NCBI GenBank assembly: GCA_963514095.1
Contig: OY741264.1
Location: 14,306,366 to 14,370,365, forward strand
Direction of reading: 5' to 3'
Origin: Eutrigla gurnardus
Taxonomy: Eukaryota > Chordata > Actinopteri > Perciformes > Triglidae
DNA length: 64,000 nucleotides
The translations under genes and the position numbers were made by a program. Position 1 is the stretch's first letter, and every line of letters begins with the position of its first letter. Positions 47,201-61,280 of the stretch are shown piece by piece. Below the pieces are notes generated by a model, which saw nothing but the letters and a program-made list of their open reading frames with translations, was not told where the DNA came from and made no database searches.

Positions 47201-50200
47201 AAGAATACCCATGAATGCTACGAGATTTAGCTGGACCTGGAACAACACTCACAACACGCATGGTGCGTGCTACAGCTCACCTACAGCCTACCCAGGTGCT
47301 GGACTGAGACCACTGCAATAACTGTTTAGCATTGACATAGATTACAGTCTCTTCAGAGACTAGCAAAAATTGCCAGAGCTGACTATATTTCAAGTCATCC
47401 CGGCGGGGTATTGGGTTAAGTTTTCAACCAGCAATAATCACGTCTCAGTTTGACTTCATAGACTATGAAATTGCCTCTGCACAAGAATACCCATGAATGC
47501 TACGAGATTTAGCTGGACCTGGAACAACACTCACAACACGCATGGTGCGTGCTACAGCTCACCTACAGCCTACCCAGGTGCTGGACTGAGACCACTGCAA
47601 TAACTGTTTAGCATTGACATAGATTACAGTCTCTTCAGAGACTAGCAAAAATTGCCAGAGCTGACTATATTTCAAGTCATCCCGGCGGGGTATTGGGTTA
47701 AGTTTTCAACCAGCAATAATCACGTCTCAGTTTGACTTCATAGACTATGAAATTGCCTCTGCACTAGTGATGTGACTTCAAAAACGGGCGTGTCGGCGCT
47801 TCTCTGAAGTCCCAGATCCAAACGTTTCGAAACGATGTGCCGAAAAGCGGTTCTGAAACGCCCATGTCATGTGACTGTAGTTCAGTGATTGAAGGAACGC
47901 CTCTATGTTTGAAACGGCTATTCCAAGACGGGCAGATCCTTTGAAATACTGGCAAGAGCGACGTGCTGTCTTCCTTAATTTGTACCAACTGACTAAGACA
48001 TTTTTAAGTGTCCCTGCAACAAGTGTACCCTGTGAAAGAATTTTTCCATAGCAGGGGAAGTGTTATCCAAAAAAAAAGAAACAGACTCAGCTCAAAAAGA
48101 GCTGAACAAATATTATTTTTGAATAAAAATCTTTGATTATTGTATTGCATATAACAATGTGTCACTTATTTATATTTAATAATGTTCTCGTGGGGCTGGG
48201 TTAAACTGCAAATATTTTATAGCAACCACCATGATTTGATTGGTTAACCTATCTAATTTGACATGGTTTGAACGGTATTTGAGATCAGTTGCTATGCTGA
48301 ATGACCTCAGCCTACCCAGGTGTGGGACTGAGACCACTGCAATAACTTTTTAGCATTGACATAGATTACAGTCTCTTCAGAGACTAGCAAAAATTGCCAG
48401 AGCTGACTATATTTCAAGTCATCCCGGCAGGGTATTGGGTTAAGTTTTCAACCAGCAATAATCACGTCTCAGTTTGACTTCATAGACTATGAAATTGCCT
48501 CTGCACAAGAATACCCATGAATGCTACGAGATTTAGCTGGACCTGGAACAACACTCACAACACGCATGGTGCGTGCTACAGCTCACCTACAGCCTACCCA
48601 GGTGCTGGACTGAGACCACTGCAATAACTGTTTAGCATTGACATAGATTACAGTCTCTTCAGAGACTAGCAAAAATTGCCAGAGCTGACTATATTTCAAG
48701 TCATCCCGGCGGGGTATTGGGTTAAGTTTTCAACCAGCAATAATCACGTCTCAGTTTGACTTCATAGACTATGAAATTGCCTCTGCACTAGTGATGTGAC
48801 TTCAAAAACGGGCGTGTCGGCGCTTCTCTGAAGTCCCAGATCCAAACGTTTCGAAACGATGTGCCGAAAAGCGGTTCGGAAACGCCCATGTCATGTGACT
48901 GTAGTTCAGTGATTGAAGGAACGCCTCTATGTTTGAAACGGCTATTCCAAGACGGGCAGATCCTTTGAAATACTGGCAAGAGCGACGTGCTGTCTTCCTT
49001 AATTTGTACCAACTGACTAAGACATTTTTAAGTGTCCCTGCAACAAGTGTACCCTGTGAAAGAATTTTTCCATAGCAGGGGAAGTGTTATCCAAAAAAAA
49101 AGAAACAGACTCAGCTCAAAAAGAGCTGAACAAATATTATTTTTGAATAAAAATCTTTGATTATTGTATTGCATATAACAATGTGTCACTTATTTATTTT
49201 TAATAATGTTCTCGTGGGGCTGGGTTAAACTGCAAATATTTTATAGCAACCACCATGATTTGATTGGTTAACCTATCTAATTTGACATGGTTGGAACGGC
49301 ATTTGAGATCAGTTGCTATGCTGAATGACCTCAGCCTACCCAGGTGTGGGACTGAGACCACTGCAATAACTTTTTAGCATTGACATAGATTACAGTCTCT
49401 TCAGAGACTAGCAAAAATTGCCAGAGCTGACTATATTTCAAGTCATCCCGGCGGGGTATTGGGTTAAGTTTTCAACCAGCAATAATCACGTCTCAGTTTG
49501 ACTTCATAGACTATGAAATTGCCTCTGCACAAGAATACCCATGAATGCTACGAGATTTAGCTGGACCTGGAACAACACTCACAACACGCATGGTGCGTGC
49601 TACAGCTCACCTACAGCCTACTCAGGTGCGGGACTGAGACCACTGCAATAACTTTTTAGCATTGACATAGATTACAGTCTCTTCAGAGACTAGCAAAAAT
49701 TGCCAGAGCTGACTATATTTCAAGTCATCCCGGCGGGGTATTGGGTTAAGTTTTCAACCAGCAATAATCACGTCTCAGTTTGACTTCATAGACTATGAAA
49801 TTGCCTCTGCACAAGAATACCCATGAATGCTACGAGATTTAGCTGGACCTGGAACAACACTCACAACACGCATGGTGCGTGCTACAGCTCACCTACAGCC
49901 TACCCAGGTGCTGGACTGAGACCACTGCAATAACTGTTTAGCATTGACATAGATTACAGTCTCTTCAGAGACTAGCAAAAATTGCCAGAGCTGACTATAT
50001 TTCAAGTCATCCCGGCGGGGTATTGGGTTAAGTTTTCAACCAGCAATAATCACGTCTCAGTTTGACTTCATAGACTATGAAATTGCCTCTGCACTAGTGA
50101 TGTGACTTCAAAAACGGGCGTGTCGGCGCTTCTCTGAAGTCCCAGATCCAAACGTTTCGAAACGATGTGCCGAAAAGCGGTTCTGAAACGCCCATGTCAT

Positions 50201-53200
50201 GTGACTGTAGTTCAGTGATTGAAGGAACGCCTCTATGTTTGAAACGGCTATTCCAAGACGGGCAGATCCTTTGAAATACTGGCAAGAGCGACGTGCTGTC
50301 TTCCTTAATTTGTACCAACTGACTAAGACATTTTTAAGTGTCCCTGCAACAAGTGTACCCTGTGAAAGAATTTTTCCATAGCAGGGGAAGTGTTATCCAA
50401 AAAAAAAGAAACAGACTCAGCTCAAAAAGAGCTGAACAAATATTATTTTTGAATAAAAATCTTTGATTATTGTATTGCATATAACAATGTGTCACTTATT
50501 TATATTTAATAATGTTCTCGTGGGGCTGGGTTAAACTGCAAATATTTTATAGCAACCACCATGATTTGATTGGTTAACCTATCTAATTTGACATGGTTTG
50601 AACGGTATTTGAGATCAGTTGCTATGCTGAATGACCTCAGCCTACCCAGGTGTGGGACTGAGACCACTGCAATAACTTTTTAGCATTGACATAGATTACA
50701 GTCTCTTCAGAGACTAGCAAAAATTGCCAGAGCTGACTATATTTCAAGTCATCCCGGCAGGGTATTGGGTTAAGTTTTCAACCAGCAATAATCACGTCTC
50801 AGTTTGACTTCATAGACTATGAAATTGCCTCTGCACAAGAATACCCATGAATGCTACGAGATTTAGCTGGACCTGGAACAACACTCACAACACGCATGGT
50901 GCGTGCTACAGCTCACCTACAGCCTACCCAGGTGCTGGACTGAGACCACTGCAATAACTGTTTAGCATTGACATAGATTACAGTCTCTTCAGAGACTAGC
51001 AAAAATTGCCAGAGCTGACTATATTTCAAGTCATCCCGGCGGGGTATTGGGTTAAGTTTTCAACCAGCAATAATCACGTCTCAGTTTGACTTCATAGACT
51101 ATGAAATTGCCTCTGCACTAGTGATGTGACTTCAAAAACGGGCGTGTCGGCGCTTCTCTGAAGTCCCAGATCCAAACGTTTCGAAACGATGTGCCGAAAA
51201 GCGGTTCGGAAACGCCCATGTCATGTGACTGTAGTTCAGTGATTGAAGGAACGCCTCTATGTTTGAAACGGCTATTCCAAGACGGGCAGATCCTTTGAAA
51301 TACTGGCAAGAGCGACGTGCTGTCTTCCTTAATTTGTACCAACTGACTAAGACATTTTTAAGTGTCCCTGCAACAAGTGTACCCTGTGAAAGAATTTTTC
51401 CATAGCAGGGGAAGTGTTATCCAAAAAAAAAGAAACAGACTCAGCTCAAAAAGAGCTGAACAAATATTATTTTTGAATAAAAATCTTTGATTATTGTATT
51501 GCATATAACAATGTGTCACTTATTTATTTTTAATAATGTTCTCGTGGGGCTGGGTTAAACTGCAAATATTTTATAGCAACCACCATGATTTGATTGGTTA
51601 ACCTATCTAATTTGACATGGTTGGAACGGCATTTGAGATCAGTTGCTATGCTGAATGACCTCAGCCTACCCAGGTGTGGGACTGAGACCACTGCAATAAC
51701 TTTTTAGCATTGACATAGATTACAGTCTCTTCAGAGACTAGCAAAAATTGCCAGAGCTGACTATATTTCAAGTCATCCCGGCGGGGTATTGGGTTAAGTT
51801 TTCAACCAGCAATAATCACGTCTCAGTTTGACTTCATAGACTATGAAATTGCCTCTGCACAAGAATACCCATGAATGCTACGAGATTTAGCTGGACCTGG
51901 AACAACACTCACAACACGCATGGTGCGTGCTACAGCTCACCTACAGCCTACTCAGGTGCGGGACTGAGACCACTGCAATAACTTTTTAGCATTGACATAG
52001 ATTACAGTCTCTTCAGAGACTAGCAAAAATTGCCAGAGCTGACTATATTTCAAGTCATCCCGGCGGGGTATTGGGTTAAGTTTTCAACCAGCAATAATCA
52101 CGTCTCAGTTTGACTTCATAGACTATGAAATTGCCTCTGCACAAGAATACCCATGAATGCTACGAGATTTAGCTGGACCTGGAACAACACTCACAACACG
52201 CATGGTGCGTGCTACAGCTCACCTACAGCCTACCCAGGTGCTGGACTGAGACCACTGCAATAACTGTTTAGCATTGACATAGATTACAGTCTCTTCAGAG
52301 ACTAGCAAAAATTGCCAGAGCTGACTATATTTCAAGTCATCCCGGCGGGGTATTGGGTTAAGTTTTCAACCAGCAATAATCACGTCTCAGTTTGACTTCA
52401 TAGACTATGAAATTGCCTCTGCACTAGTGATGTGACTTCAAAAACGGGCGTGTCGGCGCTTCTCTGAAGTCCCAGATCCAAACGTTTCGAAACGATGTGC
52501 CGAAAAGCGGTTCTGAAACGCCCATGTCATGTGACTGTAGTTCAGTGATTGAAGGAACGCCTCTATGTTTGAAACGGCTATTCCAAGACGGGCAGATCCT
52601 TTGAAATACTGGCAAGAGCGACGTGCTGTCTTCCTTAATTTGTACCAACTGACTAAGACATTTTTAAGTGTCCCTGCAACAAGTGTACCCTGTGAAAGAA
52701 TTTTTCCATAGCAGGGGAAGTGTTATCCAAAAAAAAAGAAACAGACTCAGCTCAAAAAGAGCTGAACAAATATTATTTTTGAATAAAAATCTTTGATTAT
52801 TGTATTGCATATAACAATGTGTCACTTATTTATATTTAATAATGTTCTCGTGGGGCTGGGTTAAACTGCAAATATTTTATAGCAACCACCATGATTTGAT
52901 TGGTTAACCTATCTAATTTGACATGGTTTGAACGGCATTTGAGATCAGTTGCTATGCTGAATGACCTCAGCCTACCCAGGTGTGGGACTGAGACCACTGC
53001 AATAACTTTTTAGCATTGACATAGATTACAGTCTCTTCAGAGACTAGCAAAAATTGCCAGAGCTGACTATATTTCAAGTCATCCCGGCGGGGTATTGGGT
53101 TAAGTTTTCAACCAGCAATAATCACGTCTCAGTTTGACTTCATAGACTATGAAATTGCCTCTGCACAAGAATACCCATGAATGCTACGAGATTTAGCTGG

Positions 53201-56200
53201 ACCTGGAACAACACTCACAACACGCATGGTGCGTGCTACAGCTCACCTACAGCCTACCCAGGTGCTGGACTGAGACCACTGCAATAACTGTTTAGCATTG
53301 ACATAGATTACAGTCTCTTCAGAGACTAGCAAAAATTGCCAGAGCTGACTATATTTCAAGTCATCCCGGCGGGGTATTGGGTTAAGTTTTCAACCAGCAA
53401 TAATCACGTCTCAGTTTGACTTCATAGACTATGAAATTGCCTCTGCACTAGTGATGTGACTTCAAAAACGGGCGTGTCGGCGCTTCTCTGAAGTCCCAGA
53501 TCCAAACGTTTCGAAACGATGTGCCGAAAAGCGGTTCTGAAACGCCCATGTCATGTGACTGTAGTTCAGTGATTGAAGGAACGCCTCTATGTTTGAAACG
53601 GCTATTCCAAGACGGGCAGATCCTTTGAAATACTGGCAAGAGCGACGTGCTGTCTTCCTTAATTTGTACCAACTGACTAAGACATTTTTAAGTGTCCCTG
53701 CAACAAGTGTACCCTGTGAAAGAATTTTTCCATAGCAGGGGAAGTGTTATCCAAAAAAAAAGAAACAGACTCAGCTCAAAAAGAGCTGAACAAATATTAT
53801 TTTTGAATAAAAATCTTTGATTATTGTATTGCATATAACAATGTGTCACTTATTTATATTTAATAATGTTCTCGTGGGGCTGGGTTAAACTGCAAATATT
53901 TTATAGCAACCACCATGATTTGATTGGTTAACCTATCTAATTTGACATGGTTTGAACGGCATTTGAGATCAGTTGCTATGCTGAATGACCTCAGCCTACT
54001 CAGGTGTGGGACTGAGACCACTGCAATAACTTTTTAGCATTGACATAGATTACAGTCTCTTCAGAGACTAGCAAAAATTGCCAGAGCTGACTATATTTCA
54101 AGTCATCCCGGCGGGGTATTGGGTTAAGTTTTCAACCAGCAATAATCACGTCTCAGTTTGACTTCATAGACTATGAAATTGCCTCTGCACAAGAATACCC
54201 ATGAATGCTACGAGATTTAGCTGGACCTGGAACAACACTCACAACACGCATGGTGCGTGCTACAGCTCACCTACAGCCTACCCAGGTGCTGGACTGAGAC
54301 CACTGCAATAACTGTTTAGCATTGACATAGATTACAGTCTCTTCAGAGACTAGCAAAAATTGCCAGAGCTGACTATATTTCAAGTCATCCCGGCGGGGTA
54401 TTGGGTTAAGTTTTCAACCAGCAATAATCACGTCTCAGTTTGACTTCATAGACTATGAAATTGCCTCTGCACTAGTGATGTGACTTCAAAAACGGGCGTG
54501 TCGGCGCTTCTCTGAAGTCCCAGATCCAAACGTTTCGAAACGATGTGCCGAAAAGCGGTTCTGAAACGCCCATGTCATGTGACTGTAGTTCAGTGATTGA
54601 AGGAACGCCTCTATGTTTGAAACGGCTATTCCAAGACGGGCAGATCCTTTGAAATACTGGCAAGAGCGACGTGCTGTCTTCCTTAATTTGTACCAACTGA
54701 CTAAGACATTTTTAAGTGTCCCTGCAACAAGTGTACCCTGTGAAAGAATTTTTCCATAGCAGGGGAAGTGTTATCCAAAAAAAAAGAAACAGACTCAGCT
54801 CAAAAAGAGCTGAACAAATATTATTTTTGAATAAAAATCTTTGATTATTGTATTGCATATAACAATGTGTCACTTATTTATTTTTAATAATGTTCTCGTG
54901 GGGCTGGGTTAAACTGCAAATATTTTATAGCAACCACCATGATTTGATTGGTTAACCTATCTAATTTGACATGGTTGGAACGGCATTTGAGATCAGTTGC
55001 TATGCTGAATGACCTCAGCCTACCCAGGTGTGGGACTGAGACCACTGCAATAACTTTTTAGCATTGACATAGATTACAGTCTCTTCAGAGACTAGCAAAA
55101 ATTGCCAGAGCTGACTATATTTCAAGTCATCCCGGCGGGGTATTGGGTTAAGTTTTCAACCAGCAATAATCACGTCTCAGTTTGACTTCATAGACTATGA
55201 AATTGCCTCTGCACAAGAATACCCATGAATGCTACGAGATTTAGCTGGACCTGGAACAACACTCACAACACGCATGGTGCGTGCTACAGCTCACCTACAG
55301 CCTACTCAGGTGCGGGACTGAGACCACTGCAATAACTTTTTAGCATTGACATAGATTACAGTCTCTTCAGAGACTAGCAAAAATTGCCAGAGCTGACTAT
55401 ATTTCAAGTCATCCCGGCGGGGTATTGGGTTAAGTTTTCAACCAGCAATAATCACGTCTCAGTTTGACTTCATAGACTATGAAATTGCCTCTGCACAAGA
55501 ATACCCATGAATGCTACGAGATTTAGCTGGACCTGGAACAACACTCACAACACGCATGGTGCGTGCTACAGCTCACCTACAGCCTACCCAGGTGCTGGAC
55601 TGAGACCACTGCAATAACTGTTTAGCATTGACATAGATTACAGTCTCTTCAGAGACTAGCAAAAATTGCCAGAGCTGACTATATTTCAAGTCATCCCGGC
55701 GGGGTATTGGGTTAAGTTTTCAACCAGCAATAATCACGTCTCAGTTTGACTTCATAGACTATGAAATTGCCTCTGCACTAGTGATGTGACTTCAAAAACG
55801 GGCGTGTCGGCGCTTCTCTGAAGTCCCAGATCCAAACGTTTCGAAACGATGTGCCGAAAAGCGGTTCTGAAACGCCCATGTCATGTGACTGTAGTTCAGT
55901 GATTGAAGGAACGCCTCTATGTTTGAAACGGCTATTCCAAGACGGGCAGATCCTTTGAAATACTGGCAAGAGCGACGTGCTGTCTTCCTTAATTTGTACC
56001 AACTGACTAAGACATTTTTAAGTGTCCCTGCAACAAGTGTACCCTGTGAAAGAATTTTTCCATAGCAGGGGAAGTGTTATCCAAAAAAAAAGAAACAGAC
56101 TCAGCTCAAAAAGAGCTGAACAAATATTATTTTTGAATAAAAATCTTTGATTATTGTATTGCATATAACAATGTGTCACTTATTTATTTTTAATAATGTT

Positions 56201-58201
56201 CTCGTGGGGCTGGGTTAAACTGCAAATATTTTATAGCAACCACCATGATTTGATTGGTTAACCTATCTAATGTAACATGGTTTGAACGGTATTTGAGATC
56301 AGTTGCTATGCTGAATGACCTCAGCCTACCCAGGTGTGGGACTGAGACCACTGCAATAACTTTTTAGCATTGACATAGATTACAGTCTCTTCAGAGACTA
56401 GCAAAAATTGCCAGAGCTGACTATATTTCAAGTCATCCCGGCAGGGTATTGGGTTAAGTTTTCAACCAGCAATAATCACGTCTCAGTTTGACTTCATAGA
56501 CTATGAAATTGCCTCTGCACAAGAATACCCATGAATGCTACGAGATTTAGCTGGACCTGGAACAACACTCACAACACGCATGGTGCGTGCTACAGCTCAC
56601 CTACAGCCTACCCAGGTGCTGGACTGAGACCACTGCAATAACTGTTTAGCATTGACATAGATTACAGTCTCTTCAGAGACTAGCAAAAATTGCCAGAGCT
56701 GACTATATTTCAAGTCATCCCGGCGGGGTATTGGGTTAAGTTTTCAACCAGCAATAATCACGTCTCAGTTTGACTTCATAGACTATGAAATTGCCTCTGC
56801 ACTAGTGATGTGACTTCAAAAACGGGCGTGTCGGCGCTTCTCTGAAGTCCCAGATCCAAACGTTTCGAAACGATGTGCCGAAAAGCGGTTCGGAAACGCC
56901 CATGTCATGTGACTGTAGTTCAGTGATTGAAGGAACGCCTCTATGTTTGAAACGGCTATTCCAAGACGGGCAGATCCTTTGAAATACTGGCAAGAGCGAC
57001 GTGCTGTCTTCCTTAATTTGTACCAACTGACTAAGACATTTTTAAGTGTCCCTGCAACAAGTGTACCCTGTGAAAGAATTTTTCCATAGCAGGGGAAGTG
57101 TTATCCAAAAAAAAAGAAACAGACTCAGCTCAAAAAGAGCTGAACAAATATTATTTTTGAATAAAAATCTTTGATTATTGTATTGCATATAACAATGTGT
57201 CACTTATTTATTTTTAATAATGTTCTCGTGGGGCTGGGTTAAACTGCAAATATTTTATAGCAACCACCATGATTTGATTGGTTAACCTATCTAATTTGAC
57301 ATGGTTTGAACGGCATTTGAGATCAGTTGCTATGCTGAATGACCTCAGCCTACCCAGGTGTGGGACTGAGACCACTGCAATAACTTTTTAGCATTGACAT
57401 AGATTACAGTCTCTTCAGAGACTAGCAAAAATTGCCAGAGCTGACTATATTTCAAGTCATCCCGGCGGGGTATTGGGTTAAGTTTTCAACCAGCAATAAT
57501 CACGTCTCAGTTTGACTTCATAGACTATGAAATTGCCTCTGCACAAGAATACCCATGAATGCTACGAGATTTAGTTGGACCTGGAACAACACTCACAACA
57601 CGCATGGTGCGTGCTACAGCTCACCTACAGCCTACCCAGGTGCTGGACTGAGACCACTGCAATAACTGTTTAGCATTGACATAGATTACAGTCTCTTCAG
57701 AGACTAGCAAAAATTGCCAGAGCTGACTATATTTCAAGTCATCCCGGCGGGGTATTGGGTTAAGTTTTCAACCAGCAATAATCACGTCTCAGTTTGACTT
57801 CATAGACTATGAAATTGCCTCTGCACTAGTGATGTGACTTCAAAAACGGGCGTGTCGGCGCTTCTCTGAAGTCCCAGATCCAAACGTTTCGAAACGATGT
57901 GCCGAAAAGCGGTTCTGAAACGCCCATGTCATGTGACTGTAGTTCAGTGATTGAAGGAACGCCTCTATGTTTGAAACGGCTATTCCAAGACGGGCAGATC
58001 CTTTGAAATACTGGCAAGAGCGACGTGCTGTCTTCCTTAATTTGTACCAACTGACTAAGACATTTTTAAGTGTCCCTGCAACAAGTGTACCCTGTGAAAG
58101 AATTTTTCCATAGCAGGGGAAGTGTTATCCAAAAAAAAAGAAACAGACTCAGCTCAAAAAGAGCTGAACAAATATTATTTTTGAATAAAAATCTTTGATT
58201 A

Positions 58202-61200
58202 TTGTATTGCATACAACAATGTGTCACTTATTTATTTTTAATAATGTTCTCGTGGGGCTGGGTTAAACTGCAAATATTTTAGAGCAACCACCATGAATTG
58301 ATTGGTTAACCTATCTAATTTGACATGGTTTGAACGGCATTTGAGATCAGTTGCTATGCTGAATGACCTCAGCCTACCCAGGTGTGGGACTGAGACCACT
58401 GCAATAACTTATTAGCATTGACATAGATTACAGCCTCTTCAGAGACTAGCAAAAATTGCCAGAGCTGACTATATTTCAAGTCATCCCGGCGGGGTATTGG
58501 GTTAAGTTTTCAACCAGCAATAATCACGTCTCAGTTTGACTTCATAGACTATGAAATTGCCTCTGCACAAGAATACCCATGAATGCTACGAGATTTAGCT
58601 GGACCTGGAACAACACTCACAACACGCATGGTGCGTGCTACAGCTCACCTACAGCCTACCCAGGTGCTGGACTGAGACCACTGCAATAACTGTTTAGCAT
58701 TGACATAGATTACAGTCTCTTCAGAGACTAGCAAAAATTGCCAGAGCTGACTATATTTCAAGTCATCCCGGCGGGGTATTGGGTTAAGTTTTCAACCAGC
58801 AATAATCACGTCTCAGTTTGACTTCATAGACTATGAAATTGCCTCTGCACTAGTGATGTGACTTCAAAAACGGGCGTGTCGGCGCTTCTCTGAAGTCCCA
58901 GATCCAAACGTTTGGAAACGATGTGCCGAAAAGCGGTTCTGAAACGCCCATGTCATGTGACTGTAGTTCAGTGGTTGAAGGAACGCCTCTATGTTTGAAA
59001 CGGCTATTCCAAGACGGGCAGATCCTTTGAAATACTGGCAAGAGCGACGTGCTGTCTTCCTTAATTTGTACCAACTGACTAAGACATTTTTAAGTGTCCC
59101 TGCAACAAGTGTACCCTGTGAAAGAATTTTTCCATAGCAGGGGAAGTGTTATCCAAAAAAAAAGAAACAGACTCAGCTCAAAAAGAGCTGAACAAATATT
59201 ATTTTTGAATAAAAATCTTTGATTAATGTATTGCATATAACAATGTGTCACTTATTTATTTTTAATAATGTTCTCGTGGGGCTGGGTTAAACTGCAAATA
59301 TTTTATAGCAACCACCATGATTTGATTGGTTAACCTATCTAATTTGACATGGTTTGAACGGCATTTGAGATCAGTTGCTATGCTGAATGACCTCAGCCTA
59401 CCCAGGTGTGGGACTGAGACCACTGCAATAACTTTTTAGCATTGACATAGATTACAGTCTCTTCAGAGACTAGCAAAAATTGCCAGAGCTGACTATATTT
59501 CAAGTCATCCCGGCAGGGTATTGGGTTAAGTTTTCAACCAGCAATAATCACGTCTCAGTTTGACTTCATAGACTATGAAATTGCCTCTGCACAAGAATAC
59601 CCATGAATGCTACGAGATTTAGCTGGACCTGGAACAACACTCACAACACGCATGGTGCGTGCTACAGCTCACCTACAGCCTACCCAGGTGCTGGACTGAG
59701 ACCACTGCAATAACTGTTTAGCATTGACATAGATTACAGTCTCTTCAGAGACTAGCAAAAATTGCCAGAGCTGACTATATTTCAAGTCATCCCGGCGGGG
59801 TATTGGGTTAAGTTTTCAACCAGCAATAATCACGTCTCAGTTTGACTTCATAGACTATGAAATTGCCTCTGCACTAGTGATGTGACTTCAAAAACGGGCG
59901 TGTCGGCGCTTCTCTGAAGTCCCAGATCCAAACGTTTCGAAACGATGTGCCGAAAAGCGGTTCGGAAACGCCCATGTCATGTGACTGTAGTTCAGTGATT
60001 GAAGGAACGCCTCTATGTTTGAAACGGCTATTCCAAGACGGGCAGATCCTTTGAAATACTGGCAAGAGCGACGTGCTGTCTTCCTTAATTTGTACCAACT
60101 GACTAAGACATTTTTAAGTGTCCCTGCAACAAGTGTACCCTGTGAAAGAATTTTTCCATAGCAGGGGAAGTGTTATCCAAAAAAAAAGAAACAGACTCAG
60201 CTCAAAAAGAGCTGAACAAATATTATTTTTGAATAAAAATCTTTGATTATTGTATTGCATACAACAATGTGTCACTTATTTATTTTTAATAATGTTCTCG
60301 TGGGGCTGGGTTAAACTGCAAATATTTTAGAGCAACCACCATGAATTGATTGGTTAACCTATCTAATTTGACATGGTTTGAACGGCATTTGAGATCAGTT
60401 GCTATGCTGAATGACCTCAGCCTACCCAGGTGTGGGACTGAGACCACTGCAATAACTTATTAGCATTGACATAGATTACAGCCTCTTCAGAGACTAGCAA
60501 AAATTGCCAGAGCTGACTATATTTCAAGTCATCCCGGCGGGGTATTGGGTTAAGTTTTCAACCAGCAATAATCACGTCTCAGTTTGACTTCATAGACTAT
60601 GAAATTGCCTCTGCACAAGAATACCCATGAATGCTACGAGATTTAGCTGGACCTGGAACAACACTCACAACACGCATGGTGCGTGCTACAGCTCACCTAC
60701 AGCCTACCCAGGTGCTGGACTGAGACCACTGCAATAACTGTTTAGCATTGACATAGATTACAGTCTCTTCAGAGACTAGCAAAAATTGCCAGAGCTGACT
60801 ATATTTCAAGTCATCCCGGCGGGGTATTGGGTTAAGTTTTCAACCAGCAATAATCACGTCTCAGTTTGACTTCATAGACTATGAAATTGCCTCTGCACTA
60901 GTGATGTGACTTCAAAAACGGGCGTGTCGGCGCTTCTCTGAAGTCCCAGATCCAAACGTTTGGAAACGATGTGCCGAAAAGCGGTTCTGAAACGCCCATG
61001 TCATGTGACTGTAGTTCAGTGGTTGAAGGAACGCCTCTATGTTTGAAACGGCTATTCCAAGACGGGCAGATCCTTTGAAATACTGGCAAGAGCGACGTGC
61101 TGTCTTCCTTAATTTGTACCAACTGACTAAGACATTTTTAAGTGTCCCTGCAACAAGTGTACCCTGTGAAAGAATTTTTCCATAGCAGGGGAAGTGTTAT

Positions 61201-61280
61201 CCAAAAAAAAAGAAACAGACTCAGCTCAAAAAGAGCTGAACAAATATTATTTTTGAATAAAAATCTTTGATTAATGTATT
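58202..61280. repeat. Tandem duplication of a 2048-bp block inside the array
   Basis: Rare variants recur 2048 bp apart: GCATACAACAATG (near 58210 and 60258), TTTAGAGCAACCACC, CAATAACTTATTAGC, CAGCCTCTTCAG, CGTTTGGAAACG (near 58910 and 60958) and GATTAATGTATTG. The block covers two 1024-bp units. Confidence 0.85.
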
